Of a stretch of DNA of 64,000 nt, positions 34,481 through 46,600 are shown piece after piece. The first letter of the stretch is position 1, and each line of letters begins with the position of its first letter. Source of the stretch: Raphanus sativus (lineage: Eukaryota; Streptophyta; Magnoliopsida; Brassicales; Brassicaceae); the NCBI RefSeq assembly GCF_000801105.2, contig NW_026615344.1:1-64000 (forward strand). Reading direction: 5' to 3'. Made by a program: the position numbers and the translations under genes. The notes under the pieces were generated by a model. It did not search any database, was not told the origin of the DNA, and saw only the letters and a program-made list of their open reading frames with translations.

Positions 34481-36833
34481 TTGATATTGGCTTATATGGA
34501 TAGTCCAAAATCAGCCAAAGGATATTTCAACGTAGATGATGAAGCTCAAGAAAGAGCCTACAAGATAAAGACGTTCAAACGTTGGCTTCTTGTGGCAGCC
34601 TCCGTCCTGGTTCTGCTCGGGGTTATCATCGGCGCGTCGGTCTCCGTCGCTCGTAGCAAGAGAAACTATCCACATGGTTCGCCACCTAGCTCAACTCCTG
34701 AACTGACTCCAGCTGCTTCGCTCAAGAACGTGTGCAGCGTCACTCGGTTCCCTGATGCTTGTGTCTCAAGCATCTCGAAGATTCCATCATCCAACACGAC
34801 GGATCCGGTGGTTCTCTTCAGGCTTTCCCTGAAAGTGGTGGCCGACGAGCTCGCATCCATCTCCGACTTGCCGAGGAAGCTAGCCGAAGAGACGGACGAT
34901 GAAGGCATCAATCAGCCCTTGATGTTTGTGGAGAGATGCTAGACGTGGCGATGGATAGTGTCAACGATACTGTTTCCGCTATGGAGGTTGGAGGCGGTAC
35001 TAATAACATCTTGAGCTCTGGTAAGATCGACGATCTCAAGACGTGGCTCACCGCCGCCACGACATACTACGAGACGTGTTTCGACACCCTCGCCGAGATC
35101 AGCCCTAACCAGTCAGTGCACAAGACTGCCATAGTCTCGCAGAACCTTACCTCCGCCATGAGGAACTCCACCGAGTACACCAGCAACAGCCTATCCATCG
35201 TGGCTAAGATCCTCTCTACCTTGAGCGACTTTGGGGTCCCAATTCACAGGAGACGAAGGCTACTAACTTCGAACTCGTTACCAGTTTGGGTGCCCTAGGG
35301 TGCGGAGGTTGCTTTCGGCGAAGAGTGTAACGCCCGACGTTACGGTGGCGGCGGATGGCTCCGGTGACGTGTGGACGGTTAATGAGGCGGTGGCGAAGAT
35401 CCCTAGGAAGTCGAACGCAACGTTCGTAATATACGTGAAAGCTGGTACGTATGTGGAGAATGTTGTTATGGATAAGAGTATGTGGAACGTTATGATCTAC
35501 GGTGACGGTAAGTCAAAGTCGATTATTTCCGGCAGCAAGAACTTCGGCGTCATGGGATCAAAACCTTACATACGGCTACGTTAGGTAACTACTCCCTCTT
35601 TACTTATACTACTCTCTCCTTACAGTAAGATACTGCATTGGTTTTAGGTCAAATTGTTGTTTTTAGACGCTTGTTATTCTAGTAGCTCCAGTAAAAATTC
35701 ATTAGTTTCGCATCTTAACCGAACCAACTGAATCCATGTATAATGTCTCAAACCAAATCTTAGGCTTTTCATTTTGCTAAATTTTATCTTAGTATCAGTT
35801 ATACTTGATTTGTGTTTCTGAACCACATTAGAACCGAACCAAACTGACTCAAACCAAACCAGGGTTTAAGACTTGTTTTGAAAATTTAGATATTGGAAAC
35901 TCCCTTTATAATATAAAATGTTTTTCGAAGGTTTTGAGTGCTTCAAAATGAAAAATTCTATGTTAAATTTAAATCTATTGAGAACATTTTAATTAGTTAT
36001 ATTTTACACTCTTTTTATAATTTGGATGAATTATTTTGTTTTATTTGACATTTTAGAGTAACATAAATTTACATTATGAAACAAATAGAGTATATTTTTT
36101 TTGCTACTTGACCAAGTACTTGTTTACGATTTCACTCATCTCCATGCAGGTGTTCTAGGGAAAGGCTTCATGATGAAGGACATGGGAATCATAAACACCG
36201 CCGGACCAGAAAAATCCCAGGCCGTGGCGTTCCTTTCAGAATCCGACCAGTCAGTCTACTACCAATGCTCATTCGAGGGTTACCAAGACACTCTCTACCC
36301 TCACACCATGCGTCAAATTATACCGTGACTGCGACGTCACCGGAACAGTCGACTTCATATTCGGAAACGCCGCCGTTTGTCTTCCAGGGCTGCAACATCC
36401 GACCGCGTCAGCCGCTTCCTAAGCAGTACAACACCATCACCGCACAGGGCAGAAAGGGAGAGACCAGCACTCTGGCACCGTGATACAGGGATGCACTATC
36501 ACACCCAACGGAAACGTAACCGCTGCGACTTATCTCGGCCGTCCGTGGAAGCAGTACTCTACCACGGTGTTTATGCAGTCGGAGATTGGATCGCTCGTGG
36601 GGCCCGCCGGGTGGATGAGGTGGGATGCGGGGGTTGACCCGCCGTCGACTATACTCTATGGAGAGTATGAGAATTGGGGTCCTGGAGCGGGTGTTAGCGA
36701 GAGAGTTAAATGGGCCGGCTACAAGCCCATTATGTCTGCTGCAGAGGCAGGGAGGTTCACAGTTGATGCCTTTATCAATGAGAACCATTGGTTACCTGCG
36801 ACGGGAGTGCCTTATCAGCCAAGTTTCTATTAA
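34481..36833 (+). pseudogene. PME26: Pectinesterase of PME1/PME26 type, interrupted by single-base frameshifts
   Basis: Exon 1 is 34481-35584, exon 2 36150-36833, GT...AG intron between. It starts MDSPKSAKGYFNVDD with a membrane segment (WLLVAASVLVLLGVIIGASV) and a PME-inhibitor domain, then the processing region RRRRLL and the pectinesterase domain (GTYVENVV, QAVAF, QDTLYPH, DFIFGNAA, LGRPWKQYS). The protein is readable end to end only by changing frame at least six times: near 34911 (base missing), 35296 (extra T), 35555, 36318 (extra A), 36379 (extra T) and 36465. Catalytic residues are unchanged, so these are either very recent lesions or uncorrected read errors. The symbol is from clade and position next to PME3. 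Confidence 0.8.
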
Positions 36834-38020
36834 CAAACAAAAGTTTTGTTTTGTTTTTCATTATGTCGTAACCTTATTAAAGTGTTTTTTTTTGGGTCAA
36901 AATATTGTTTTATTTATGAATTTTATTTATGAAATTTATTGAGGAAGAGATTTTTGTTTGCCACTTTGTGGTCACCTCGGCGCAAAGTTAATCGATGTTT
37001 AATCCACTCTCATTTTATGTCGTAACCTTATTATTTCTTTGGATTTAGATTATTAAAGTCATGTTTTTTTTGGTCAAATTAAAGTGTTGTTTTATTTATG
37101 AGATTTATTGACGAAGAGATTAAAGTTTCATCTAAAAAAGAAGAGATTAAAGTCTCATCTAAAAAAGAAGAGATTAAAGTCTCATCTAAAAAAAGAAGAG
37201 ATTTAAAGTCTCCAAAAAACAGTAAGATCAAACACTTTGATGCTTGAACAGAGGCAAGTTAAATTCAAGCAAGTCAGTTTCACAGTCTCAGCTGATTTAT
37301 GTTTTGTTTGGGTCAGGTATGATAACGGGGACTGTGAAACTGATCCGATTCAAAGGAAGTCAAGGTATGATTGCTATTTGGATCAGACTATATTTTGCCA
37401 AATGGGTAATGATGAAAGTCCTCGTTGCCCCCCACAGAGTCCAATGGTAGCTCTTAGTCAAGGTATGATTACTTGCTAATCCTCAATTAATTATATCATC
37501 AGATTAGTCTTGTTTCAAGGCAGAGAGTTGGAGATTATGATCTTTTGCAAAAAAGTTATCAGGAATTGAGAGTTGCAGAGAAGGATGATGGTCAAAGACA
37601 GGATGAAACTAAAACATGAGCCAATGATGATCAAATGGAGCAGCTTTGACTTCCTTTAAATTTTTTTTTTCAATCAAAATCTGTTCTCTCTTCAAAATGG
37701 CTGTGAAAGAAATAGCCAATTTTGATTCTTCTTGTTTCTCTTTTGTAAGAACATAAGCGTGACTGTGTCCAGCATCAAGCATATAAGAAAAGAATCTCAT
37801 ATACACAAGAAAATGTCAATTCCTTTACAGTATAAAAATTGAAATAATCTCACACCTTTCTGATGAAAACTTAGACAATCTCCTAAAACTCTACAAGAGA
37901 GGAAAACAATGAAGGAAGAATAATAACCGAAGAATAGTGTGTTCCCAAATGCACAAAAACAATTTCTATACAAGACCCCAAAAAAAAGACACTGATATAT
38001 ATATTATGAGGATTCATGTA
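36834..38020. other. Intergenic between pectinesterase and FAB1B, with short repeats
   Basis: Two diverged copies of a GTCGTAACCTTATTA ... TTTATTTATGA block (36865-36950 and 37019-37125), then a short tandem array. An 80-codon frame at 37237-37479 has no recognisable domain and I do not call it. Confidence 0.5.
37110..37215. repeat. 27-bp tandem array
   Basis: Four copies of GAAGAGATTAAAGTCTCATC + TAAAAAA, the last one decayed. Confidence 0.85.
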
Positions 38021-41000
38021 TCACTCTGCTCGTGTACCGGCTTGAGAGGATTCTTCAGGTTGATCAGACCTGGAGTTATTAGCAATAACATTAGGCGGAG
38101 GACCATTGATCAGGAACCATGAGGAAGTAAGTCGTCATGGCCTTTCTGATCTTCTTTCTTGTATTGCTTTGGAGAGATAACTGTTGGTGCTTCATTCTTG
38201 GGTCCTCCTAAGATTCCTGTAAATTTCACCCAAGACTCTAGATGTTTGTCCCATGTGTACTGCCTCAAGAAGTCTATAATCCCGAGAACTAACTCGTTCT
38301 TTTCTTCATCTACGCCTACTAGCAACGAGTAATCCATCACATCACCCAACTGCAAACGCAAACACAATACATACGTTTATAAAATTTACAAAGAAAGTAA
38401 ATGATTTGCATGAGAGTAAAACTCACTGCAAGAAAAGCAGTGTCGTTCCAGACAGCTCTTTCCAGCAATCGTTTTGCTTTGTTACCAACGAAGATGGGAG
38501 AGGTTGGCATTGCTTCAATCAAGTTTTGATCCAACAAGACTTTGTTGCTCCCACTAGCGTCAGGGTTGTATCGCGCCCGGGATGATCCTTTGAGGTCATT
38601 AAAGCCGCTTCACAGTTCTTCCAAAGAGGAGATTCTCCATAATCAGAACATCCATCTTTGTTTCTTTCCCGCTCTTAAGTTGCTTTGTTGCTACTGTTTA
38701 CAGAAATACACACTCTCATCACGAGTGAATCAAACCTGACCAGTAAATCTCTCTCTCAAGTTAAGTACCTGATAGATTCCCAAGATTTTTGCCAGGCAAG
38801 TTGGACTTTTCGTGCTGATAGACTCGGATAAATATTTGAAGTAAGCAGGTGCGAACTTGATGAATGATTCCAGTTCTGTCTTTGGTGACTTGCTATGATG
38901 AAAACGATCGTCCAGGTTTTAGCAAAGAAGACATTGCTTTTCCACCTTGAGCTCCCCATTTTCTTACACCGGCTAAGAGACCTTATGTACTCGAGCTCCG
39001 AAGGGATACATATACCTCGCAACGCCTCAAACCGTTTGCATAGTAACAAGTAACTGTGTACTTCACTTTTCCAAGAGTGCCATCTTCTCCGTATGAGATT
39101 CGAGCATGTAAAGCTTTTGTATATGATAGAGGGTCCAGACTGCGAGATGAGGACATTGAAAGTATACTCTCATCCACTGATAGTGTGCTTCTGCTAGGGT
39201 CAAAAATGGTGTCATCAACTGGGCGAGGATATTCAGTTCAGAAGGATACGAAACTAGAGACTCCCCTCAACACAGAATTTGGCGTTGATTACTCAGTTGA
39301 CGTCAAGGCATAGGCGATCATACTTGTGGGTTTCTCATCATACACCGGAACAACAATATCATTGATGCCAACGGGAAGAAGTAGCCTTGGTCCACTTGAA
39401 GCTCTGCTCTCTAAAGATGAAATATAGACAGGGCTATGCTCGCCAAATGTATCTAGCTTCTGAGAGCTAAGCAGAAATTCTTGTTGATGGAACGGTAGAA
39501 ATTGAGGAATGGCACACCTAACCAGCTTACAGAATCATCTGAGTTCTCATAATCTTTACTAGGTAAAGCAGGTGAAACTGGATACGCCACCTTGAATTCG
39601 TTTTGCTGTTCTGGGAGATCTATTGGAGAGAAAGTTGAAGAATTTGACATGGAGGAAGGAGGAAGCACGATCTTAGTATTGGTTGGAATCTCCCCTGATG
39701 TTTGACGTTCGCCTATCCATGCTGCATCAAGAGTCGCTGATAGATTTTTTAACTATCTGGCCATCAGACTGTGTCCTGCGAACATCGAGTTTATTTTCCA
39801 GAGTATCAGAACTATCAGGTAAGGTCTTGCTAGGAGAATCTTCTCCACCATCTTCTTTTTCCGGATTCAAATCTAAATTTGTTTCCGCTTCCTTCTGAAC
39901 CTTAGTGTCATTCATCAGTAGAACCAACATCAGGATTCTGATCAACCTCTGAGCCAGTAAGAAGAGAGTTGGTCCCAGCATTCATCTCGGGGAGGGTCTG
40001 GCTCTTAGCCAAAGGTGCTTTCTCATTTTCTTCTCTCTTTGTGTCATCACTACTCTCAATCTTAGACAAAGTTGATGCATTAATCAAGCGGTGATCCCAC
40101 ATATATGACTGAAAAATCAGCTGCCTGCGCATCCTGTACAGCTCAAGAATATCCACTCGAGGTTCCCCTTCCTTCACCTCTCTGTGAAACATCTTTTGCA
40201 AATTATCCTGAAAGAATGTAAGAAGGTTATAAAACGAACCTTTTGTCTTAAAATAGTAACTGTAGTGTATTGGTGGTATAAGAGAGAACAAATTTCTTTT
40301 GCATCCCTGAGTTCTATAACCTCTTTAATATGTGTAAAACATAATTTATCACCTCGAACTCTGCTTTCTCTCTTTGCAGCACTTCTTCGAGTTCGCCAAT
40401 TCGACGCCTAAAACTTTTGCTGCAATTTGACTAATAGCATTTAATACTTCAGAAAACAGAAGCTCTGCTCTCTCTTACCACCTGATTAATTAGAAAGGAA
40501 GCGAAGTCAGTTAAAACGTGTTAGATTTCAAAACTGAGGAACACAGGTATCTAACCTCATCTGTCTCTCTCTGTATCCAGTCCTGATTATCATAGTTGAA
40601 ATTAAGCACTGATGGTGGAAGGTAGACAGAATTAACATCTATAGTAGCGTAACGGAAGCAAGCAACCATGTTCCCAAATCTGCATAGGCACAACTTGTTA
40701 GAGCAAGGGAACATGCAAAATGTTTAATCAGATATGTTTCAACAATTTAGTCATCTTCCATCCCCAGGGGAATGAAATGCAAGAAGAAAAAGTAACCCGT
40801 AGAAGCGAAGACAGTCTCTATGGAGAGAATGGCCACAACATGCTACTCTACTGGCAGCTGCGTGATTTGAGAAACTGAGCTCCAGAAACTTCCCAACGAT
40901 ATCCCCACGCAGCATCAGACATCACCACTCGTAGAGTCGCTGGAGGAAAGCCGTCAGGTCGAGGGCATCTAAGGCATCTATGCCACATCCAAATCTTCCC

Positions 41001-43517
41001 CTCCTTTTCACCAGGTAAGAGATAATCTTGTAGCTTCTTAACAGATATTGTAAGGCTGCCTTGTCGATGAGTATAACAGTGGACGTGAGCTTCTGATGGC
41101 ATCTCTCACATGAACGACACCTGTAACCCTGCGATTCAAGCATATATTTGGATTACCATATCATTATGTAAGCTGAAATAAAGAAGTCCACGAATTGTAA
41201 AACTTACCTGATCGAACAAATGATCTCTCAAGAACCGTCCCAAGGTTTATCGAAACTACCATAGTATTTTATCCGAAGAGATGAGACCTCTCACACACAG
41301 TTCCTTTTCCACACCGATCTGGACGATAGGGAAACCAGAATGCTCTGGTGATCAGAGGGTGCCGGAGGAAAATTCCTCTTTTTGAGATTGTGGTTCCTTT
41401 GGAATCTCACCGTTTTGTTGTTGGATGGTCGTAACCTCTGAACCATTGTCCTGGTTTTCTACTACAACGCTCGTACTACTTTGAGAACTCTGTGGCACAG
41501 CGCCTTGCCCTGATGAATGTAGGGAACTGTCCAACATGTCTGCTGCCTCAATTGTTGAGTTGCTTTGTCTGCTGGTGTGTCTGCCAGCGCAGATCTTTCA
41601 GAAACATTTGCGTTTCTTCCATCTTTCACATGGTCAGGCAAATTCAATGGAACATTATAGCGTGAAAATGTGAAACCCGGATTTACTTCTCTGGCAGCCT
41701 GCCAACCTGAACCATTAGGTATCAGAGGATTTATGTCCTTCTGGATGGATAGATTAGCAGTGGTCGAAAGCAACTCTGATGCTGGGACACTGTTTGCTCG
41801 CTGTGGTTCGGAACCAGTTAGCATTGTTGGAGATTTTTCATATGCGGAAACCATGAAACCTGGCACAGTAGATATCGAACGTTCAATGCTCATAGATTTA
41901 TCTGGAAGAGCTACCGTAATTGGGGAGTTCAAGGGGAGATCTGGTGAGGCTCCTTCGTCAGCAAGAAACGATGTCTCCAGTGCCAAATGATAAGCTGCAA
42001 AAACTCCATACTGGACCACATGCTTCACTTTTTTCAGCTCTTCTTCATTAGCACCCCTCAGCAAATCTGAAGAAGAAAGAACACAAAAAAAAAACAAGAA
42101 GTAATGTTATCAAGCAATCAGATATAAGAAATCTGCTTCTAATACTTCTAATTTTAATGGCTGGGAGTGCTTACTGTAAAGCCTAATGGCCTTGGACAAC
42201 CCTCAAAATACATCAACGTCTTCACTACTTTCTTTCAGCTTGACCAGCTGAACCATGTTCTTCAAGAAACCTATCCACACGAAAATTCTCACAGTGTAAC
42301 CCAGCTTTTGAGAAGAGAGGTGGTCTACTGAAGGAATTATCTGAGCACCAGTGCAGCGAGCAATGCGATCTAAAAGTGGTCTCTTAATGTTTAGAACAAG
42401 AGATATGTCTTTGGCTAGAGATACTCTTGCGCAAATCGAGAAACTGATTTTTCGACTAGAAGTATGTTTGGACGTTTCAGCGTGAATCTTTTGCAACAGC
42501 CATCTTTAGATGATCCTTTTCCTGATAAATCCAAAATAAGTACAAGAAGAAAAGAGTTTAGGCATAAATACGCAAATTCCATATCTAACCACCAACGAAG
42601 AAGAAACAAAATATAACACCTGTTGCAACAAAGTATCAAAACTCGATAACTGTTTGAGACTCTTTGATACTCAAGCGCACCACCTAGAATCAATAGTCGA
42701 GCGTTCTCAATCTTCGCTCTCATTCTCCTATGAGCCACGTTTCTCTTGCAAACAACTCCTTTAACTACCATGCTGTAATATGATACACGGACTAAACTTT
42801 ATAGGTATCCACAGATAACATAGTGAAAGATACATAGTGAATAAAATGAAGCACTATGAACTCAACACCAGTACATTGAAATTTAAGTTTGTGTTGCTTC
42901 TGTTACCTATCATGTCGGAACCCGGAAGCTAAGCACTTAACTTTGACATAGCCACCAGGATCCATTCCTCCACTTTTACTCATATCAGGCTTCAACAAGT
43001 TTAGCCGCCTCCCAAGAAAGAGAGGTGATAATCTCTAACCAGCTCTCTTTGCCCTCTTCGTCGGTCACAGGGATGTTCTCGGCTTGCCAATTGTGCAAGC
43101 AAAGCCTAAAGTGCCCATCAACCACATTCTTCATAGCCTTCTTATGCTCTTCACTTGTTCGATCCTCGCTACGAAATACTCTCCACTTCCAAAGCTAGCG
43201 GAAGGTCGTAAGTATCCCCACTCACCTGAGGCATCTCCTCTCTTATCTTCCTCATCATACAAAGGACTCTCTCTCTCATCTTCTTCGTTTTCTGGGTCCG
43301 GTGGAACCCACAAAAGTCCATTGTTCTCGAATCCACCGGTTTCCGCCACTTGGTCATCCGAAATATCTGGCGGAGAAGGAGCTTCACTTTCGTCACGACC
43401 ATCATGCTCATCTTTCTTCTGGAACTGCTCTGCTTCTTCCCCAATCAAAGATTCAAGACAATGGTGAATGAGTGGAGAGCCGCTTAAACTTTTCTGGTCA
43501 GAGGTTTCGCCACTAAG
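38021..43517 (-). pseudogene. FAB1B: FAB1B, PIKfyve-type phosphatidylinositol-3-phosphate 5-kinase, 5' end lost in gap, frameshifted
   Basis: The minus strand encodes most of a FAB1/PIKfyve kinase, which turns PtdIns3P into PtdIns(3,5)P2 on endosomes. Visible parts in order: an acidic linker with GDASGEWGYLRPSASFGSGE (about 43200), the TCP-1/Cpn60-like domain (NILLVEKSVSRFAQEYL, SLVLNIKRPLLDRIARCTGA, about 42300-42450), a Cys-rich section with CYTHRQGSLTISVKKLQDYL and WMWHRCLRCPRPDGFPPATL (40900-41110), and the C-terminal lipid-kinase domain ([59 protein letters not shown]), ending at TGA 38021. The N-terminal FYVE part is in or beyond the gap. Many exons need 1-nt frame changes, mostly in short homopolymers, while the residues stay conserved. 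Confidence 0.88.
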
Positions 43518-43617
43518 NNNNNNNNNNNNNNNNNNNNNNNNNNNNNNNNNNNNNNNNNNNNNNNNNNNNNNNNNNNNNNNNNNNNNNNNNNNNNNNNNNN
43601 NNNNNNNNNNNNNNNNN
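43518..43617. other. Scaffold gap of exactly 100 N
   Basis: A round-number N run, the usual placeholder for a gap of unknown size. FAB1B is cut on its left side and PME3 copy 2 on its right side. Confidence 0.99.
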
Positions 43618-46600
43618 ATATAATATTTTAATATTGTTATATTATCTTATTATTTTGGGATTTTAGGTATTTGCATTAAGTGTACTGACACTCTGTGAAT
43701 GATGTGACAAATGTAAAACAATGGACAAGATCGGATTGAAAAGTCAAGAGCACTGAAACAAGAATAGAAAAACAAAGGTGGCAAAGAGAAGAGGTTATCA
43801 AAGTAAAGGCTCTCTTCAAGAGTGGATGGAGCCATAAACCCAATCCACATAACGTGACCTGGCAAAGCATATGAAATAAAGCCAAGAAAACCGATGGATT
43901 GAGACTTGCACATGATTCTCAGACCTAACTAACAGTTTGTTTGGTGATGGTAGTTCAAATTCACGTTTAGTTTTATCTCGGTACTAGGCTGGGTATGAAA
44001 TTATATGTTGTAGTGGATAGTATAACTAAGACATCTCCGTTCTATTTTGATATTTTTATCTTTCAAATAGAGAAATTATATAATAAAATTAGAATTTGCT
44101 CAAATGTATTTTCATAAAAAAAGCAAAAGTGAAAAATAGAGAATTACTATTTTTTTCTTTATTTATAGAGAAAATAGTGCTATTTATATAGAGAAAAAAA
44201 ATAAAAGTATGATGAAACAATTTCATCTTTAAATGTTATTATAGAAGTGAAAATATCAATGAGTTAGAGATATTTTATGGCATCATGAGGCTAAAAAAAC
44301 CAAAATATTTTTACAATTTAAAAATTATTAGTTAATGAAGAACCGATTATCGGTTTTTCTCTTACTTTTTCATTTTTCTTTATTGTTTTGTTTTTAAAAA
44401 CTGAACTTTCGATTGCCCATGCCCTAAAATCTACATGTGTCTATTTTCAACGTAGGTCTGTGCATTTTATCCGATATCCGAAGCCACATCCAAATTCAAT
44501 CTAAAAATTTGAACTGAAGTAATAGAATACCGAACGTATATTGAGTTATGAGAAATTGGGAATTAGAAACCGAATGGGTAATATTCAAACTCGAATAGAT
44601 ATATGAAGATAACCTTATAGTCGAATTATATATATATATATATATATAACCTTACATTTCTAATTTATTTCTCTTATTTTATTCAAAAAATTTATATTGA
44701 TGTTACACATAGTTCAAAATCAGATAATATACATATAATAATAGATTAATATTCACATGAAAGTACTTCAATTTTTTTTTGTTTCGTGCACTAAAAAAAC
44801 TATATCCAAAATTTCAATACAATAACCAAATTAATGTTTTTTAGATTTATTATTTTTCTACAAATATATTAATCATTTAATGTATTAAAAATTAAAAAAA
44901 CATTTAAATTAAATGTATATTTTTAAATACAAGAAATTTGAAAATAGTTTATTTTTTTTCCAAAATCTAAATATCTGAACCCGATCCGAAATAATCGTAT
45001 CCGAATCCGACTCAAAATATAGAAATACGAAACAGGTTTAACATCTATATACCGAAATACCCAAAAATTTAAAACACCTAATCCGAATCCGAACTGATAT
45101 CCGAACGCCCACCCCTATTTCAACGTACGTAAAACGAGTATATTTCTCCACCGCAATAAATGTCGCATCGTGTAAAAATAACAAATTACTATTGTAATCT
45201 TTTTTTGAGCAACAAATTACTGTTGTAATCTATCTAGGAAACTAATAACTAAAATTGCTTACCAACGGTGGCGGAGTCGAAGGTGCTGCTACCGTCGACG
45301 ACGTTTCTACTTGCGGTAATAATAGTTTTTGTCCGACCATCTCCCATAAACATTATATTCTTTTTCTTCTTGGCCACATCCACATTCTCTCTATAAACTC
45401 CGGCTTTTATATGTATTACATACCTCTTATTACTATTCTCCGGGGCCACGGCAACCGCAGCTGCCACAGTTGTGAATGTACCGCTACCATCAGCCGCCAC
45501 GGTAGCATCGGCTTCCACTGTAGACCCTTGAAGAAGCCTCCTATCTCCTGCGGATAACCAAGTCGGCCACCCCTCCGCGTCTAACTCTCCGACGCTAGCA
45601 ATATCTGCGGCCACCGTAGTCTCCTCCTCCTTGAGTTTACGGTTGTTTGAGGTGACTTTAGCTTTTAGCTCGAAATTGGCTATATCGGTATCAGTCATGT
45701 TCTTGATCATTGCTAGTGCATTGCTGCACATGTGCTCTACGTGGATCTACACATAAGTATTTAGAAACAATCGCGTTATCGACAAGTTTATAGATTTAAA
45801 TGTCTCTTCTCCAATAATAGCAACTAGGTGATAACCCGCGCCCTGCGCGGGGTGAAATTATTTTAAAAGATGATCTGATTTTATGGAAAGAAAGAATGAA
45901 TTTTATAAAGTAAAATAAAAACCACACAAATATTTTTATTTATTTGTTAACTTGTGGTTTCGTTTAATTGTTTTTTCGATCATATAACATATAATTGAAT
46001 GAAAAAGTATAAACAAAAAATAATAAAAGAAATTATGATGTGAAGATAATATAAGTCCAAACTTGTGTTCATTGAAAATTTTAAATATAAGTAAAAACGA
46101 AACACAGGAAATACAAAAATAAAACCATGAATTATTAATATAAGAAATTATCAGACTGGTCAGTAAGTTCTAAAAAAGTCAGCAAGTTCTAAAAAAGTCG
46201 ATAAAAAAACAAAAAAAAGAACAAAAACAGTTAGTACATTTTACCAAAACAAAAATAAAGAGTACAAACTTAGGAATAATTAAACAGAACTTCGTTCTTA
46301 GGTTTTTCGAACAACAGCTCTATGTAACTCGGTGATCTCCATAATTTTTTTTTAATTTTGCTTGGTATAGCAGTTTTGTTTGAGGCTGTTAGTGATGCTG
46401 TATAAATGAGTTTGGTTTGATATATATATAGTCATCAAACTTAGGGATTAGGCGCAAAGATTTGAGTTTGGAACGATTGTTGTGTCGCCAATTCAATAAT
46501 TTTAAATTTTCCAAAATTTACGCTTATAATATTTGGCAAAATTTTGGAAAGTGTTATATTATTGTTCCAGAAATTAGGAAACAAAATTCACTACGGTATT

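Noticed and set aside
37237..37479. 80-codon frame between PME26 and FAB1B
   Set aside because: Two overlapping frames with repeated CAAGGTATGATT words and no domain; more likely repeat-derived.
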